The notes below the pieces were generated by a model. It was given only the letters and a program-made list of their open reading frames with translations. It was not told the origin of the DNA and ran no database searches. From Asticcacaulis taihuensis (GTDB taxonomy: Bacteria; Pseudomonadota; Alphaproteobacteria; Caulobacterales; Caulobacteraceae): a DNA stretch of 64,000 bases. This document shows, one piece after another, positions 17,699 to 26,812 of the stretch; the first letter of the stretch is position 1; every line of letters starts with the position of its first letter. The DNA is taken from assembly GCF_900100255.1 (NCBI RefSeq), contig NZ_FMTS01000004.1:268201-332200 (forward strand), read 5' to 3'. A program made the translations under genes and the position numbers.

Positions 17699-19222
17699 TT
17701 ACGCCTCCTTCACTGTGGGCACGGCGGCCGGTTTCTTGATCTTGCCGAACAGGCCGAACTCGGTCTGGCCGCCGGAACAGCCATTGCCGAAGGTGAAGCC
17801 GCACGACCCGCGCAGGTCATAGGCATCTTCCGCCGCCTCGCGGTGCGTGGTCGGGATGACGAAGCGATCCTCGTAATTGGCGATCGCCATGATTTTATAC
17901 ATGTCCTCGACCTGGGCGACCGAGAGTCCAACCTTTTCAACCAGGGGCACGTCGATGCGGCCTTCGATCGTCTTGGTGCGCATGTAGCAGCGCATGGTCA
18001 TCATGCGTTGCAGGCCGGTGATCACCGGGGCCTCAACGCCGGCCGTCAGCAGGTTGGCCAGGTATTTGGCCGGGATGCGCAGCGAATGGACATCCGGCAT
18101 TTCGCCGTCCATTTCCAGCGCGCCCGCCGAGGCCGCAGACTGGATCGGCGACAGGGGCGGCACATACCAGACCATCGGCAGGGTGCGGTATTCCGGGTGC
18201 AGCGGGAAGGCGATTTTCCAGTCCATCGCCATCTTGTAGACCGGACTGTGGCGCGCGGCCTCAAGCCAGGCTTCGGGGATGCCATCGAGGCGCGCCTGGG
18301 CGATCACCTTCGGGTCATGCGGATCGAGGAAGACATCGAGCTGGGCCTGGTAAAGGTCTTCATCCGGCACCGAAGCCGCCGCTTCGATCCGGTCGGCGTC
18401 ATAAAGCAGGACGCCGAGATAGCGAATGCGACCGACGCAGGTTTCCGAGCAGACCGTCGGCAGGCCGACCTCGATGCGCGGGAAGCAGAAGGTGCATTTC
18501 TCCGACTTGCCCGAACTCCAGTTGTAATAGATCTTCTTGTACGGGCAGGCCGAAACGCACATGCGCCAGCCGCGGCATTTGTCCTGGTCGATCAGGACGA
18601 TGCCGTCTTCCTCGCGTTTGTAGATGGCGCCGGATGGGCACGCCGCGACGCAGGCGGGGTTTAGGCAGTGCTCGCACAGGCGCGGGAGGTACATCATGAA
18701 GGTGTTCTCGAATTCGCCGTACATGGCTTTTTCGATGCCTTCGAAATTGTAGTCCTTCGAGCGCTTGGAAAATTCGCCGCCGAGGATTTCCTCCCAGTTC
18801 GGGCCGCGCTCGATCTTCTCCATGCGTTCGCCGGTGATCTTCGAACGCGGACGCGCCGTCGGGAACGCCTTCAGTTCGGGCGCCGTTTGTAAGTGGCCGT
18901 AATCAAAATCGAACGGCTCGTAATAGTCGTCGATTTCCGGCAGGTCGGGGTTGGCGAATATCTTCGACAGGATGCGCCATTTGGCGCCCATGCGCGGTTC
19001 GATCTTACCACTGGCCTTGCGTACCCAGCCGCCGTTCCACTTTTTCTGGTTCTCCCACTCTTTGGGATAGCCGACGCCAGGCTTGGTCTCGACATTGTTG
19101 AACCAGGCGTATTCGACGCCTTCGCGGTTGGTCCAGACGTTCTTGCACGTCACGGAACAGGTATGACAGCCGATGCACTTATCGAGATTGAGCACCATGC
19201 CGATCTGGGCACGTATCTTCAT
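17699..19222 (-). CDS. narH: respiratory nitrate reductase beta subunit (iron-sulfur)
   Basis: A 507-residue four-cluster ferredoxin-like subunit passing electrons from NarI to NarG. Cysteine sets are visible: CIGCHTCSVTC near residue 16, CEHCLNPACVAACP, CRGWRMCVSACPYKK (the Trp replaces one Cys and marks the 3Fe-4S cluster), and CTFC with CSETC. The start at 19222 overlaps the narG stop (ATGA), and MKIRAQIGMVLNLDKC is the family N-terminus. Complete. Confidence 0.96.
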   Translation of the reverse strand: MKIRAQIGMVLNLDKCIGCHTCSVTCKNVWTNREGVEYAWFNNVETKPGVGYPKEWENQKKWNGGWVRKASGKIEPRMGAKWRILSKIFANPDLPEIDDYYEPFDFDYGHLQTAPELKAFPTARPRSKITGERMEKIERGPNWEEILGGEFSKRSKDYNFEGIEKAMYGEFENTFMMYLPRLCEHCLNPACVAACPSGAIYKREEDGIVLIDQDKCRGWRMCVSACPYKKIYYNWSSGKSEKCTFCFPRIEVGLPTVCSETCVGRIRYLGVLLYDADRIEAAASVPDEDLYQAQLDVFLDPHDPKVIAQARLDGIPEAWLEAARHSPVYKMAMDWKIAFPLHPEYRTLPMVWYVPPLSPIQSAASAGALEMDGEMPDVHSLRIPAKYLANLLTAGVEAPVITGLQRMMTMRCYMRTKTIEGRIDVPLVEKVGLSVAQVEDMYKIMAIANYEDRFVIPTTHREAAEDAYDLRGSCGFTFGNGCSGGQTEFGLFGKIKKPAAVPTVKEA

Positions 19223-22200
19223 TGACCGGCCTCCTTCTTGCTGAGTTTCTTTTCGAGCCAGTCGATTTTCTTCATCTTCCGCACGACGACGCATTCGTCG
19301 CGGTTGGAACCGACCGTGCCGTAATAGTTGAAGCCGTAGGCGAGCTGGGCATAACCGCCGATCATGTGGGTCGGCTTGGGCACTACACGCGTGACCGAAT
19401 TGTGGATGCCGCCGCGCTGGCCGGTGATCTCCGATCCCGGCGTGTTCACGATCTTCTCCTGGGCGTGGTACATGAAGATCGTGCCTTCCAGCATCCGCTG
19501 CGAGACGACCGCTCGCGCGGTCAGCGCCCCGTTGGCGTTGAACACCTCCACCCAGTCGTTATCCTCGATCCCGACCTTGCGGGCGTCGGTTTCCGACAGC
19601 CAGACGACCGGGCCGCCCCGGTTGAGGGTCAGCATCATCAGGTTGTCGGAATAGGTCGAGTGAATGCCCCATTTCTGGTGCGGCGTAATGAAGTTGAGGA
19701 CGATTTCCGCCTCGCCATTGCTTTTCTCGCCCTTGACCCAGGTCGTTTTCAGGTCGACCGGCGGCTTGTAGACACACAGGCCCTCGCCGAAGGCCCGCAT
19801 CCACAGATGGTCCTGGTAGAGCTGCTGGCGGCCGGTCAGGGTCCGCCATGGGATCAGTTCATGGACATTGGTATAGCCGGCATTGTAGCAGACGTGCTCG
19901 CTCTCGATGCCCGACCAGGTGGGCGACGAAATGATCTTTCTCGGCTGGGCCACGATATCGCGGAAGCGGATCTTTTCGTCCTCCTTCGGCAGGGCCAGGT
20001 GATCGTGCTTGCGGCCGGTCTGCTTTTCGAGCGCCCGCCACGACTTGACCGCGACCTCGCCATTGGTTTCCGGCGCCAGCATCATGATCGCCTCGGCGGC
20101 ATCGATATCGGTTTCGATGCGCGCCAGCCCTTCGCTGATGCCTTTTTCCGTTACCCGACCATTGAGATCCTTCAGTGCGTGAACCTCGTGTTCAGTGTTC
20201 CAGGCGATGCCCTTGCCGCCATTGCCGGTCTTTTCCAGCAGGGGGCCAAGCGAGGTGAAGCGCTTATAGAGATTGGGATAGTCACGCTCGACAACCGTGA
20301 CCTGCGACATGGTCTTGCCGGGGATGGGCTCGCATTCGCCTTTATACCAGTCCCTGACGTCGAACGGCTGGGCCATTTCGCCGGCCGTATCGTGCTGGAT
20401 CGGCGTCAGGACCACATCCTTTTCCAGGCCCAGCACTTCGGGGGCCACGGCCGAAAAGGTCTTCGCCAGCCCCTTGAAGATCGCCCAGTCTGAGCGTGCT
20501 TCCCAAGCCGGATCGACCGCCGCCGTCAGCGGGTGGATGAAGGGGTGCATGTCCGAGGTATTGAGGTCGTGCTTTTCGTACCAGGTCGCCGTCGGCAGGA
20601 CGACATCGGAATAGACCGCCGTGGTCGACATGCGGAAATCGAGGGTCACGAGCAGGTCAAGCTTTCCCTCCGGCGCATGATCGTGCCAGACGACATCCTT
20701 CGGCTTCTGCTTGCCGGTCTGGCCCAGATCCTTGCCCTGCACGCCGTGGCTGGCGCCCAGCAGGTGCTTGAGGAAATATTCATGCCCCTTGCCCGATGAT
20801 CCCAGCAGGTTCGAGCGCCAGACAAACATGTTGCGCGGCCAGTTGACCGGATTGTCCGGGTCCATGCAGCTCAGTTTCAGCGAGCGGTCCTTCAGTGACC
20901 TAGCGACATAATCCTTCGCATCTATGCCCGCCTCGGCGGCCTGCCGCGCGATCTCCAGCGAATTGGTTTCCAGAGCCGGCGCCGAAGGCAGCCAGCCCAT
21001 GCGCTCGGCGCGGACATTGTAATCGATCAGCGAGACGTTCCAGTCGCCTTCCGGCGCGGTCGGCGACAGGAGTTCGCTGGCCGATACGGTTTCGTAACGC
21101 CACTGATCGGTGTGGGCATAGAAGTAGGAGGTGCCGTTCTGCTGGCGCGGCGGCTTGGCCCAGTCGGTGGCGAAGGCGATCGGCGCCCAGCCGGTCTGCG
21201 GCCGCAGTTTTTCCTGGCCGACATAGTGCGCCCACCCGCCACCGGACTGCCCGACGCAGCCGCACATGACCAGCATGTTGATGACGGCGCGGTAGTTCAT
21301 GTCCATGTGGAACCAGTGGTTCATCGCCGCACCGATAATGACCATCGACTTGCCGTTGGTCTTTTCGGCATTGGTGGCGAAACCGCGCGCCACAGCGATG
21401 ATCTTGTCACGCGACACCGTGGTGATCTTTTCAGCCCAGGCCGGCGAATAAGGCTGCGGGTCATCGAAATCCGTCGGCATGTAGTCGCCGCCGAAGCCCT
21501 GGTCGACGCCGTAATTGGCGAGGAACAGGTCGTAGACGCTGGCGACGACCGCCTCGCCTTCCTTCAGTTGCATCCGCTTGACCGGCACGTTGCGCACCAG
21601 CACATCCGGATGGTCGGTCGAGGCGAAACCATTGCTGGCCGAATTGGCGAAATACGGGAAGCCGACACCGGCGACCTCATCGTGCGCGCCCTTCAGACCC
21701 AGGCGCAGGCGGGTCTCAGCGCCGTTGGCGGCCTTTTCTTCGAGGTTCCATTTGCCATCCTCGCCCCAGCGGAAGCCGATCGAGCCCAGCGGCACCACGA
21801 CCTGCCCGGTCGTTTCGTCTATGGCGACCGTCTTCCAGTCGGGGTTATTGGCTTCGTCCATGTCACCGATAAAATCGGAGGCGCGCAGCAGGCGTTCCGG
21901 GATCAGGTAGCCATCCTTCTTCACCAGGCGGACCAGCATCGGCATGTCGGAATATTTGCGCAGGTAATCGCGGAAATACGGCACCTGGCGATCCTGATGG
22001 AACTCTTTCAGGATCACATGACCGAAGGCCATGCCGAGCGCCGCGTCCGTGCCCTGTTTGACCGCCAGCCAGATGTCGCCGAACTTCGACGCTTCCGAAT
22101 AGTCAGGGCAGATGACCGCCGACTTCACGCCCTTGTAGCGGGCCTCGGTGTAGAAATGGGCATCGGGCGTGCGGGTCTGCGGCACGTTCGAGCCCCACAG

Positions 22201-22950
22201 CAGCAGGAAGCCGGAATTATACCAGTCGGCCGATTCCGGCACGTCGGTCTGTTCGCCCCAGGTCTGAGGGGAAGACGGCGGCAGGTCGCAATACCAGTCA
22301 TAGAAGGAGCCGCAGACCCCGCCCAGCAGTTGCAGATAGCGGGCGCCGGCGGCATAGGAGACCATCGACATGGCCGGGATCGGCGAGAAGCCGAACACGC
22401 GGTCGGGGCCATAGCGCCTGACGGTATAGGCATTGGCGGCGGCGATGATCTCGTTGACCTCATCCCAGTTGGCCCTGACAAAACCGCCGGCGCCGCGCAT
22501 CTTCGTATAGCTGTCGCGTTTCTTCGGGTCGCGCTGGATCGATTCCCAGGCCGCGACCGGCGCCAGCTTCGCCCTCGCCTCACGCCACAGCTTCAGCAGC
22601 CGCGAGCGGACGAGCGGGTATTTCACGCGGTTGGCCGAATAGAGATACCAGCTATAGCTGGCGCCGCGCGCGCAGCCGCGCGGTTCGTGGTTCGGCAGGT
22701 CCGGCCGGGTGCGCGGATAATCGGTCTGCTGAGTTTCCCAGGTGACGATCCCGCCCTTGACGTAGATCTTCCACGAGCACGAACCGGTGCAGTTCACGCC
22801 GTGGGTGGAACGCACGATCTTGTCGTGGCGCCAGCGGTCGCGGTAGGCTTCCTCCCAGGTGCGGTCGTCGTCATTCAGGACGCCGTGCCCGCTGGAGAAC
22901 AGTTCGGTCTTGCGTTTGAAAAAGGCGAGACGGTCAAGAGTATGGGACAT
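19219..22950 (-). CDS. narG: respiratory nitrate reductase alpha subunit (molybdenum, Nar type)
   Basis: A 1243-residue catalytic subunit that reduces nitrate to nitrite with a bis-MGD molybdenum centre. The N-terminal cluster motif HGVNCTGSC (His-x3-Cys-x3-Cys) and the following KIYVKGGIVTWETQQTDYP are characteristic of membrane-bound Nar. NSGFLLLWGSNVPQTRTPDAHF and the DLPPSSPQTWGEQTDV region near the Mo site match NarG. No Tat signal is expected and none is convincing, fitting a cytoplasmic active site. Length equals that of known NarG. It starts three bases after narK2 on the same message. Confidence 0.97.
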   Translation of the reverse strand: MSHTLDRLAFFKRKTELFSSGHGVLNDDDRTWEEAYRDRWRHDKIVRSTHGVNCTGSCSWKIYVKGGIVTWETQQTDYPRTRPDLPNHEPRGCARGASYSWYLYSANRVKYPLVRSRLLKLWREARAKLAPVAAWESIQRDPKKRDSYTKMRGAGGFVRANWDEVNEIIAAANAYTVRRYGPDRVFGFSPIPAMSMVSYAAGARYLQLLGGVCGSFYDWYCDLPPSSPQTWGEQTDVPESADWYNSGFLLLWGSNVPQTRTPDAHFYTEARYKGVKSAVICPDYSEASKFGDIWLAVKQGTDAALGMAFGHVILKEFHQDRQVPYFRDYLRKYSDMPMLVRLVKKDGYLIPERLLRASDFIGDMDEANNPDWKTVAIDETTGQVVVPLGSIGFRWGEDGKWNLEEKAANGAETRLRLGLKGAHDEVAGVGFPYFANSASNGFASTDHPDVLVRNVPVKRMQLKEGEAVVASVYDLFLANYGVDQGFGGDYMPTDFDDPQPYSPAWAEKITTVSRDKIIAVARGFATNAEKTNGKSMVIIGAAMNHWFHMDMNYRAVINMLVMCGCVGQSGGGWAHYVGQEKLRPQTGWAPIAFATDWAKPPRQQNGTSYFYAHTDQWRYETVSASELLSPTAPEGDWNVSLIDYNVRAERMGWLPSAPALETNSLEIARQAAEAGIDAKDYVARSLKDRSLKLSCMDPDNPVNWPRNMFVWRSNLLGSSGKGHEYFLKHLLGASHGVQGKDLGQTGKQKPKDVVWHDHAPEGKLDLLVTLDFRMSTTAVYSDVVLPTATWYEKHDLNTSDMHPFIHPLTAAVDPAWEARSDWAIFKGLAKTFSAVAPEVLGLEKDVVLTPIQHDTAGEMAQPFDVRDWYKGECEPIPGKTMSQVTVVERDYPNLYKRFTSLGPLLEKTGNGGKGIAWNTEHEVHALKDLNGRVTEKGISEGLARIETDIDAAEAIMMLAPETNGEVAVKSWRALEKQTGRKHDHLALPKEDEKIRFRDIVAQPRKIISSPTWSGIESEHVCYNAGYTNVHELIPWRTLTGRQQLYQDHLWMRAFGEGLCVYKPPVDLKTTWVKGEKSNGEAEIVLNFITPHQKWGIHSTYSDNLMMLTLNRGGPVVWLSETDARKVGIEDNDWVEVFNANGALTARAVVSQRMLEGTIFMYHAQEKIVNTPGSEITGQRGGIHNSVTRVVPKPTHMIGGYAQLAYGFNYYGTVGSNRDECVVVRKMKKIDWLEKKLSKKEAGQ

Positions 22951-22953
22951 GGT

Positions 22954-24363
22954 TTATTCCGCCGCTTTGAGGGTGGTGGGAGACTGGGCGCCACTGAGGA
23001 TGGAGCCCTTGCGCACATAGGTGGCCCAGTTCAGGACCGCGCAGGTGATGTAGAAGGTCAGGAAAACGACCAGGGCCGTGTTGGCGTTGCCGGTATCTTT
23101 CAGCGACTGGCCAAACGCCATCGGGATGAATACGCCGCCAAAGGCACCGAAGGCCGAGGTGAAGCCGACAATGGCCGCGCTTTCCATTTCAGCCGACTGA
23201 AGGCGTTCGGCCGGTGTCGCGGCCGGCATCAGGCGGGCCATGCTGGCGCGTACAATCGCCGGGATCATCTGGAAGGTCGAGGCGTTGCCGACGCCGGTCC
23301 AGAAGAAGAGCCACATGAAGCTGGCGAAAAATATCTGGAAGTTCGCCGGCCCGCCAAAAGCGCCCACGCCCCTGAGCGTGCAGACAACGCCCAGGATCAG
23401 CGCGCCAAAGGTGACCTGGGTCACATTCTGGCCGCCCCACCGGTCGGATATCCAGCCGGTCAGGGCGCGCGAAAGCGCACCAACCAGGGGGCCCAGGAAG
23501 GCGATCTTCAGCACCAGCACATCCGGAAACAGGGTCTTGGCCAGGAGCGGAAAGGCCGCCGAAAAACCGATGAAGGAACCGAACGTGCCAAGGTAGAGCC
23601 AGCACATGATCCAGTTGTGGCGGCGGCGGAAAACGACCGACTGGGCCTTGAACGATGCCTTCGCCGTGGAGATATCGTTCATGCCGAACCAGGCGGCGGC
23701 CGCGGCGGCGAGGATGAACGGCACCCAGATGAAGGCGGCGTTTTGCAGGTAAAGCTGGCTGGCGACACCCTTGTCATGGATGGTGAGACCGGCGCCAAAG
23801 ACCGGGGCAAAAAAGCCGCTGGTTATGATTACCGGCACAACAAACTGCATCAGGCTGACACCGAGATTGCCGAAGCCGGCATTGATCGCCAGAGCATTCC
23901 CCTTCTGCGCCTTCGGGAAGAAGAAGCCGATATTGCTCATCGAGGAAGCGAAGTTGCCGCCGCCGAACCCGCACAGCAGGGCGAGAAGAACAAACATCGC
24001 ATACGGCGTTTCCGGGTGCTGGACGGCAAGACCGATCCCCACCGCCGGCACGGCCAGTGACAAGGTGGTCAGCACGGTCCACAGCCGCCCGCCCAGGATC
24101 GGCACGATAAAGCTGTAAAAGATGCGTAGCGTGGCGCCGGAAAGCGCCGGCAGCGCCGTCAGCCAGAACAACTGGTCGGTCGTGAAGCGAAACCCGACGA
24201 GCTTCAGCTTGGCCACGACCATGGACCAGACCATCCAGACGGCGAAGGCCAGGGTCAGGTTGGGCACGGAAATCCACAGGTTGCGCGCCGCTATGCTGCG
24301 GCCCTTGCCTTGCCAGTAGTCCGGGTCTTCGGGCTTCCAGTCGGTGAGCAAATGATTTGCCAT
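22954..24363 (-). CDS. narK2: nitrate/nitrite transporter, NarK2-type MFS
   Basis: A 469-residue major-facilitator protein with about 12 membrane helices. The nitrate signature appears as CGFGGGNFASSMSNIGFFFPKAQKG (first) and TGVGNASTFQMIP (second), both Gly-rich loops that contact nitrate. Two arginines of the central pore are expected in helices 2 and 8 (ALSGATLRIFYSF gives the first). As the second NarK in tandem with a NarK1-type gene it probably works as a nitrate/nitrite antiporter. Separate genes here, not the NarK1-NarK2 fusion known in Paracoccus. Confidence 0.9.
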   Translation of the reverse strand: MANHLLTDWKPEDPDYWQGKGRSIAARNLWISVPNLTLAFAVWMVWSMVVAKLKLVGFRFTTDQLFWLTALPALSGATLRIFYSFIVPILGGRLWTVLTTLSLAVPAVGIGLAVQHPETPYAMFVLLALLCGFGGGNFASSMSNIGFFFPKAQKGNALAINAGFGNLGVSLMQFVVPVIITSGFFAPVFGAGLTIHDKGVASQLYLQNAAFIWVPFILAAAAAAWFGMNDISTAKASFKAQSVVFRRRHNWIMCWLYLGTFGSFIGFSAAFPLLAKTLFPDVLVLKIAFLGPLVGALSRALTGWISDRWGGQNVTQVTFGALILGVVCTLRGVGAFGGPANFQIFFASFMWLFFWTGVGNASTFQMIPAIVRASMARLMPAATPAERLQSAEMESAAIVGFTSAFGAFGGVFIPMAFGQSLKDTGNANTALVVFLTFYITCAVLNWATYVRKGSILSGAQSPTTLKAAE

Positions 24364-24375
24364 TGGTGCGTCTCC

Positions 24376-25701
24376 TTAAGACTTGGCGGCGGGCGCCTGG
24401 CCCATGCCGACCAGTTCAGGCAGTTCGGGAAGTGTGGACATGCCGGGAAAACGGGCCTGCTCCATGCGGCGGATGGCGAAATGCATCCACAGAAGCGCCG
24501 AGCCGACCAGGACGAACAGCAGCATGAAGCAACTGGTCCAGATACCGGTGATGTCGTTGAGGAAGCCGAAGGTGATCGGCAGGATGAAACCGCCAAGGCC
24601 ACCGACCATGCCGACCACGCCGCCGACGGCGCCGACGCGATCGGGGTAATAGACAGGAATGTGTTTGTAGACCGCAGCCTTGCCCAGGCTCATGAAGAAG
24701 CCGAGCACAAAAATGATCATCGTGAAAGGCACCAACCCGGTCGCTATCCGGAAGGCAATGGGGCCCTTTACGCCATCCACCACATAGCTGGCCGACGGAT
24801 AGGCGAGAAGGAAGCAGCAGATGAGGCTGACCCCGAAGGTCAGATACATGACCTTGCGGGCGCCGATCCGGTCAGCCAGCCAACCGCCGGCGGCCCGGAA
24901 CAAAGACGCCGGAATGGAATAGGCCGCTGCGAACAGGCCCGCCGTCCGGACATCCAGGCTGTAAACACCGACCAGGTAATGCGGTAGCCAGAGAGCAAGC
25001 GAAACGAAGCCGCCGAACACAAAGAAATAGTAGAGGGCAAAGCGCCACACCTGCAGGTTCCGCAACGGTGCGAGCTGGGTCAGCATGGGCACGGCCTTTA
25101 CGCCGCTTTTCCGCCGCGACACCAGGTCCGGGTCATCCTTGGTGGTAAAGAAGAAGACGAGCGCCATGACGAAGAGACCAAGAGCCCAGTATTGGGCGAC
25201 AGCGGTCCAGCCGAAGGCGACCATCACCATCGGCGCGACGATCTTGGTGAAGGCCGAACCGATATTGCCGGCGCCGAAGATGCCAAGAACCGTGCCTTGC
25301 CGGCTTTTCGGATAGAAACGCGAAACATAGGCCACGCCCACCGCGAACGACCCGCCGGAAATGCCCACGCCCAGAGCGGCCAGAAGAAATTGCGGATAGG
25401 TGTGGGCAAAGGACAGAAGATAGGTGGCCGCGGCCGCCGCCAGCATGACCAGCAGGTTGACGACCCGTCCGCCAAACTGGTCGGTCCAGACGCCAAGGAA
25501 CAGCCTGACCAGTGAGCCGGTCAGGATCGGCGTGCCGGCCAGCAGGCCGAATTCGGCATCGTTCAGATGGAGGTCCGTCTTGATTTGAATGCCGATGATG
25601 GCAAAGATCGTCCAGACCGCAAAACAGGCCGTGAATGAAAGGGTACTCACCCAGAGTGCGGCAAAGGCGCCCGGTGCGGGTTTGTCGGAAACGGAAACCA
25701 T
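24376..25701 (-). CDS. narK1: nitrate transporter, NarK1-type MFS
   Basis: A 441-residue major-facilitator protein, probably a nitrate/proton symporter. The signature regions are GTPILTGSLVRLFLGVWTDQFGGR (helix 2 Arg), GISGGSFAVGVAYVSRFYPKSRQG and GVVGMVGGLGGFILP. Two Mets are possible; 25701 lies nine bases from AGGGG, while 25707 is only three bases away, so I prefer 25701. It is the first gene of the nar operon and faces the FNR boxes at 25772-25981. Confidence 0.9.
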   Translation of the reverse strand: MVSVSDKPAPGAFAALWVSTLSFTACFAVWTIFAIIGIQIKTDLHLNDAEFGLLAGTPILTGSLVRLFLGVWTDQFGGRVVNLLVMLAAAAATYLLSFAHTYPQFLLAALGVGISGGSFAVGVAYVSRFYPKSRQGTVLGIFGAGNIGSAFTKIVAPMVMVAFGWTAVAQYWALGLFVMALVFFFTTKDDPDLVSRRKSGVKAVPMLTQLAPLRNLQVWRFALYYFFVFGGFVSLALWLPHYLVGVYSLDVRTAGLFAAAYSIPASLFRAAGGWLADRIGARKVMYLTFGVSLICCFLLAYPSASYVVDGVKGPIAFRIATGLVPFTMIIFVLGFFMSLGKAAVYKHIPVYYPDRVGAVGGVVGMVGGLGGFILPITFGFLNDITGIWTSCFMLLFVLVGSALLWMHFAIRRMEQARFPGMSTLPELPELVGMGQAPAAKS

Positions 25702-25771
25702 ATACATCTACCCCTGAGACAGGCCAATGGTGTTGTCACGGCAGAAATACGAGAGAGAAAGCAGAATTCAC

Positions 25772-25785
25772 TTGATGATTATCAA
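25772..25785. promoter_or_regulatory. perfect FNR/DNR box upstream of narK1
   Basis: TTGATGATTATCAA matches TTGAT-N4-ATCAA perfectly. It lies 71 bases upstream of the chosen narK1 start. Confidence 0.88.
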
Positions 25786-25886
25786 GTTTTAAAACCATGT
25801 CTGTCAGGCGATAACTATAATCAACCGCGACACAGTATCCATTTGTCTTATTTAAACAATTCGATTGCTGTTTTTGCTTCAATCAA

Positions 25887-25900
25887 TTGACAATTATCAA
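25887..25900. promoter_or_regulatory. FNR/DNR box in the divergent region
   Basis: TTGACAATTATCAA has one mismatch from the consensus (TTGAC for TTGAT). It lies roughly midway between narK1 and the regulator gene and could serve either. Confidence 0.75.
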
Positions 25901-25967
25901 CCCTTGGATATAGCCAGACGGCTATTAAAAAGTCAGTAAAACGCCTGGCAAAGCTTGCGATTTTGGC

Positions 25968-25981
25968 TTGACATTTATCAA
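25968..25981. promoter_or_regulatory. FNR/DNR box upstream of the regulator gene
   Basis: TTGACATTTATCAA has one mismatch from the consensus and lies 55 bases before the regulator start, so the regulator may control itself. Confidence 0.78.
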
Positions 25982-26035
25982 TTGCAGCAGCAATGCTGAG
26001 TTGAACTCCCCAGCTATAATGAGTCAGTCCCGCCA

Positions 26036-26812
26036 ATGAGAGATGTCGATCTTAACCGAATTCGCGGCCTGCAATTATTCGCCGGCATGAGTGACGCCCG
26101 ATTCACGGACGCGACCGGCGGTGCCTTTCTGCAAAACTTTCCGGCCAATGCCACCCTGCTTTATGAAGGCGATCCGGTCGACTTCCTCTATATCTTGCTG
26201 GAAGGCACGGTTGAGCTACAGGGCACCTGGAAGGACAAGGAAAGCACACTGGCGATTCTCAGGCCCATTTCGACCTTCATCCTGGCGGCCGTGGTGCTGG
26301 ACGCCAATGCCCTGATGTCGGCCCGCACGCTTGAGAAGTCGCAGATTCTTATGCTTTCAGCCGAGTCGCTGCGGCGCACGATGAATGAAGATCCGGCCTT
26401 TGCCGTGGCCGTCGCCCAGGAAGTTTCCGGCTGCTATCGCGGCCTGGTCCGTTCCATCAAGAACCAGAAGCTGCGCAGCGGCGCCGAGCGGCTGGCCAAT
26501 TACCTCCTGACGCTTCAGGTGCGCCAGGGTGGCGTGGAAACGGTCACACTGCCTCACGAAAAGCGCACCCTCGCCTCACTGCTGGGCATGACGGCCGAAA
26601 ACCTGTCGCGCGCCTTCGCCACCCTGTCTGATTACGGCGTCGAAGTGCAGGGCGCGGAAGTCAAACTCGCCCGACCGGTGCCTCTCAGACGCCTCGCGGC
26701 GCCCAGTCCGCTGCTCGACAATCACATGCCGCCAGGCAAGGGGACGACTGGCAAGGCCGCCAAGGAGATGTGGCCGCCTTCTGAGCGGTCATGCAGCGCC
26801 GAAAGAGGCTAA
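26036..26812 (+). CDS. Crp/Fnr-family regulator, DNR/NNR-like
   Basis: A 258-residue regulator with an N-terminal cyclic-nucleotide-binding-like fold (about 15-125), a dimer helix, and a C-terminal winged helix-turn-helix (about 150-222). The recognition helix TAENLSRAF contains the E-x-x-S-R pattern of FNR-type readers of TTGAT half-sites, matching the boxes nearby. There is no cysteine cluster at the N-terminus, so it is not an oxygen-sensing 4Fe-4S FNR. It resembles the DNR/NNR group that senses NO through heme. The last ~35 residues are extra and disordered. It is divergent from the nar operon and convergent with moaA (stops overlap by 4 bases). Confidence 0.85.
   Translation: MRDVDLNRIRGLQLFAGMSDARFTDATGGAFLQNFPANATLLYEGDPVDFLYILLEGTVELQGTWKDKESTLAILRPISTFILAAVVLDANALMSARTLEKSQILMLSAESLRRTMNEDPAFAVAVAQEVSGCYRGLVRSIKNQKLRSGAERLANYLLTLQVRQGGVETVTLPHEKRTLASLLGMTAENLSRAFATLSDYGVEVQGAEVKLARPVPLRRLAAPSPLLDNHMPPGKGTTGKAAKEMWPPSERSCSAERG

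Larger units (their letters stand above)
25702..26035. promoter_or_regulatory. divergent nar/regulator control region
   Basis: This 334-base AT-rich gap between narK1 and the Crp/Fnr-family gene carries three FNR/DNR-type palindromes (25772, 25887, 25968), listed separately. It is likely to hold the promoters of the nine-gene nar operon and of the regulator. Confidence 0.75.

Noticed and set aside
17279..18664. 461-codon plus-strand frame
   Set aside because: Shadow of narH/narJ; no homology and odd composition.
21112..24060. 982-codon frame on plus over narG/narK2
   Set aside because: It is the antisense shadow of real genes with strong GC codon bias; composition is Arg/Asp/His-rich and has no family.
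25981..26036. Short leader peptide starting at 26019
   Set aside because: ATG AGT CAG TCC CGC CAA TGA encodes only six residues and has no ribosome site; not supported as a real leader.
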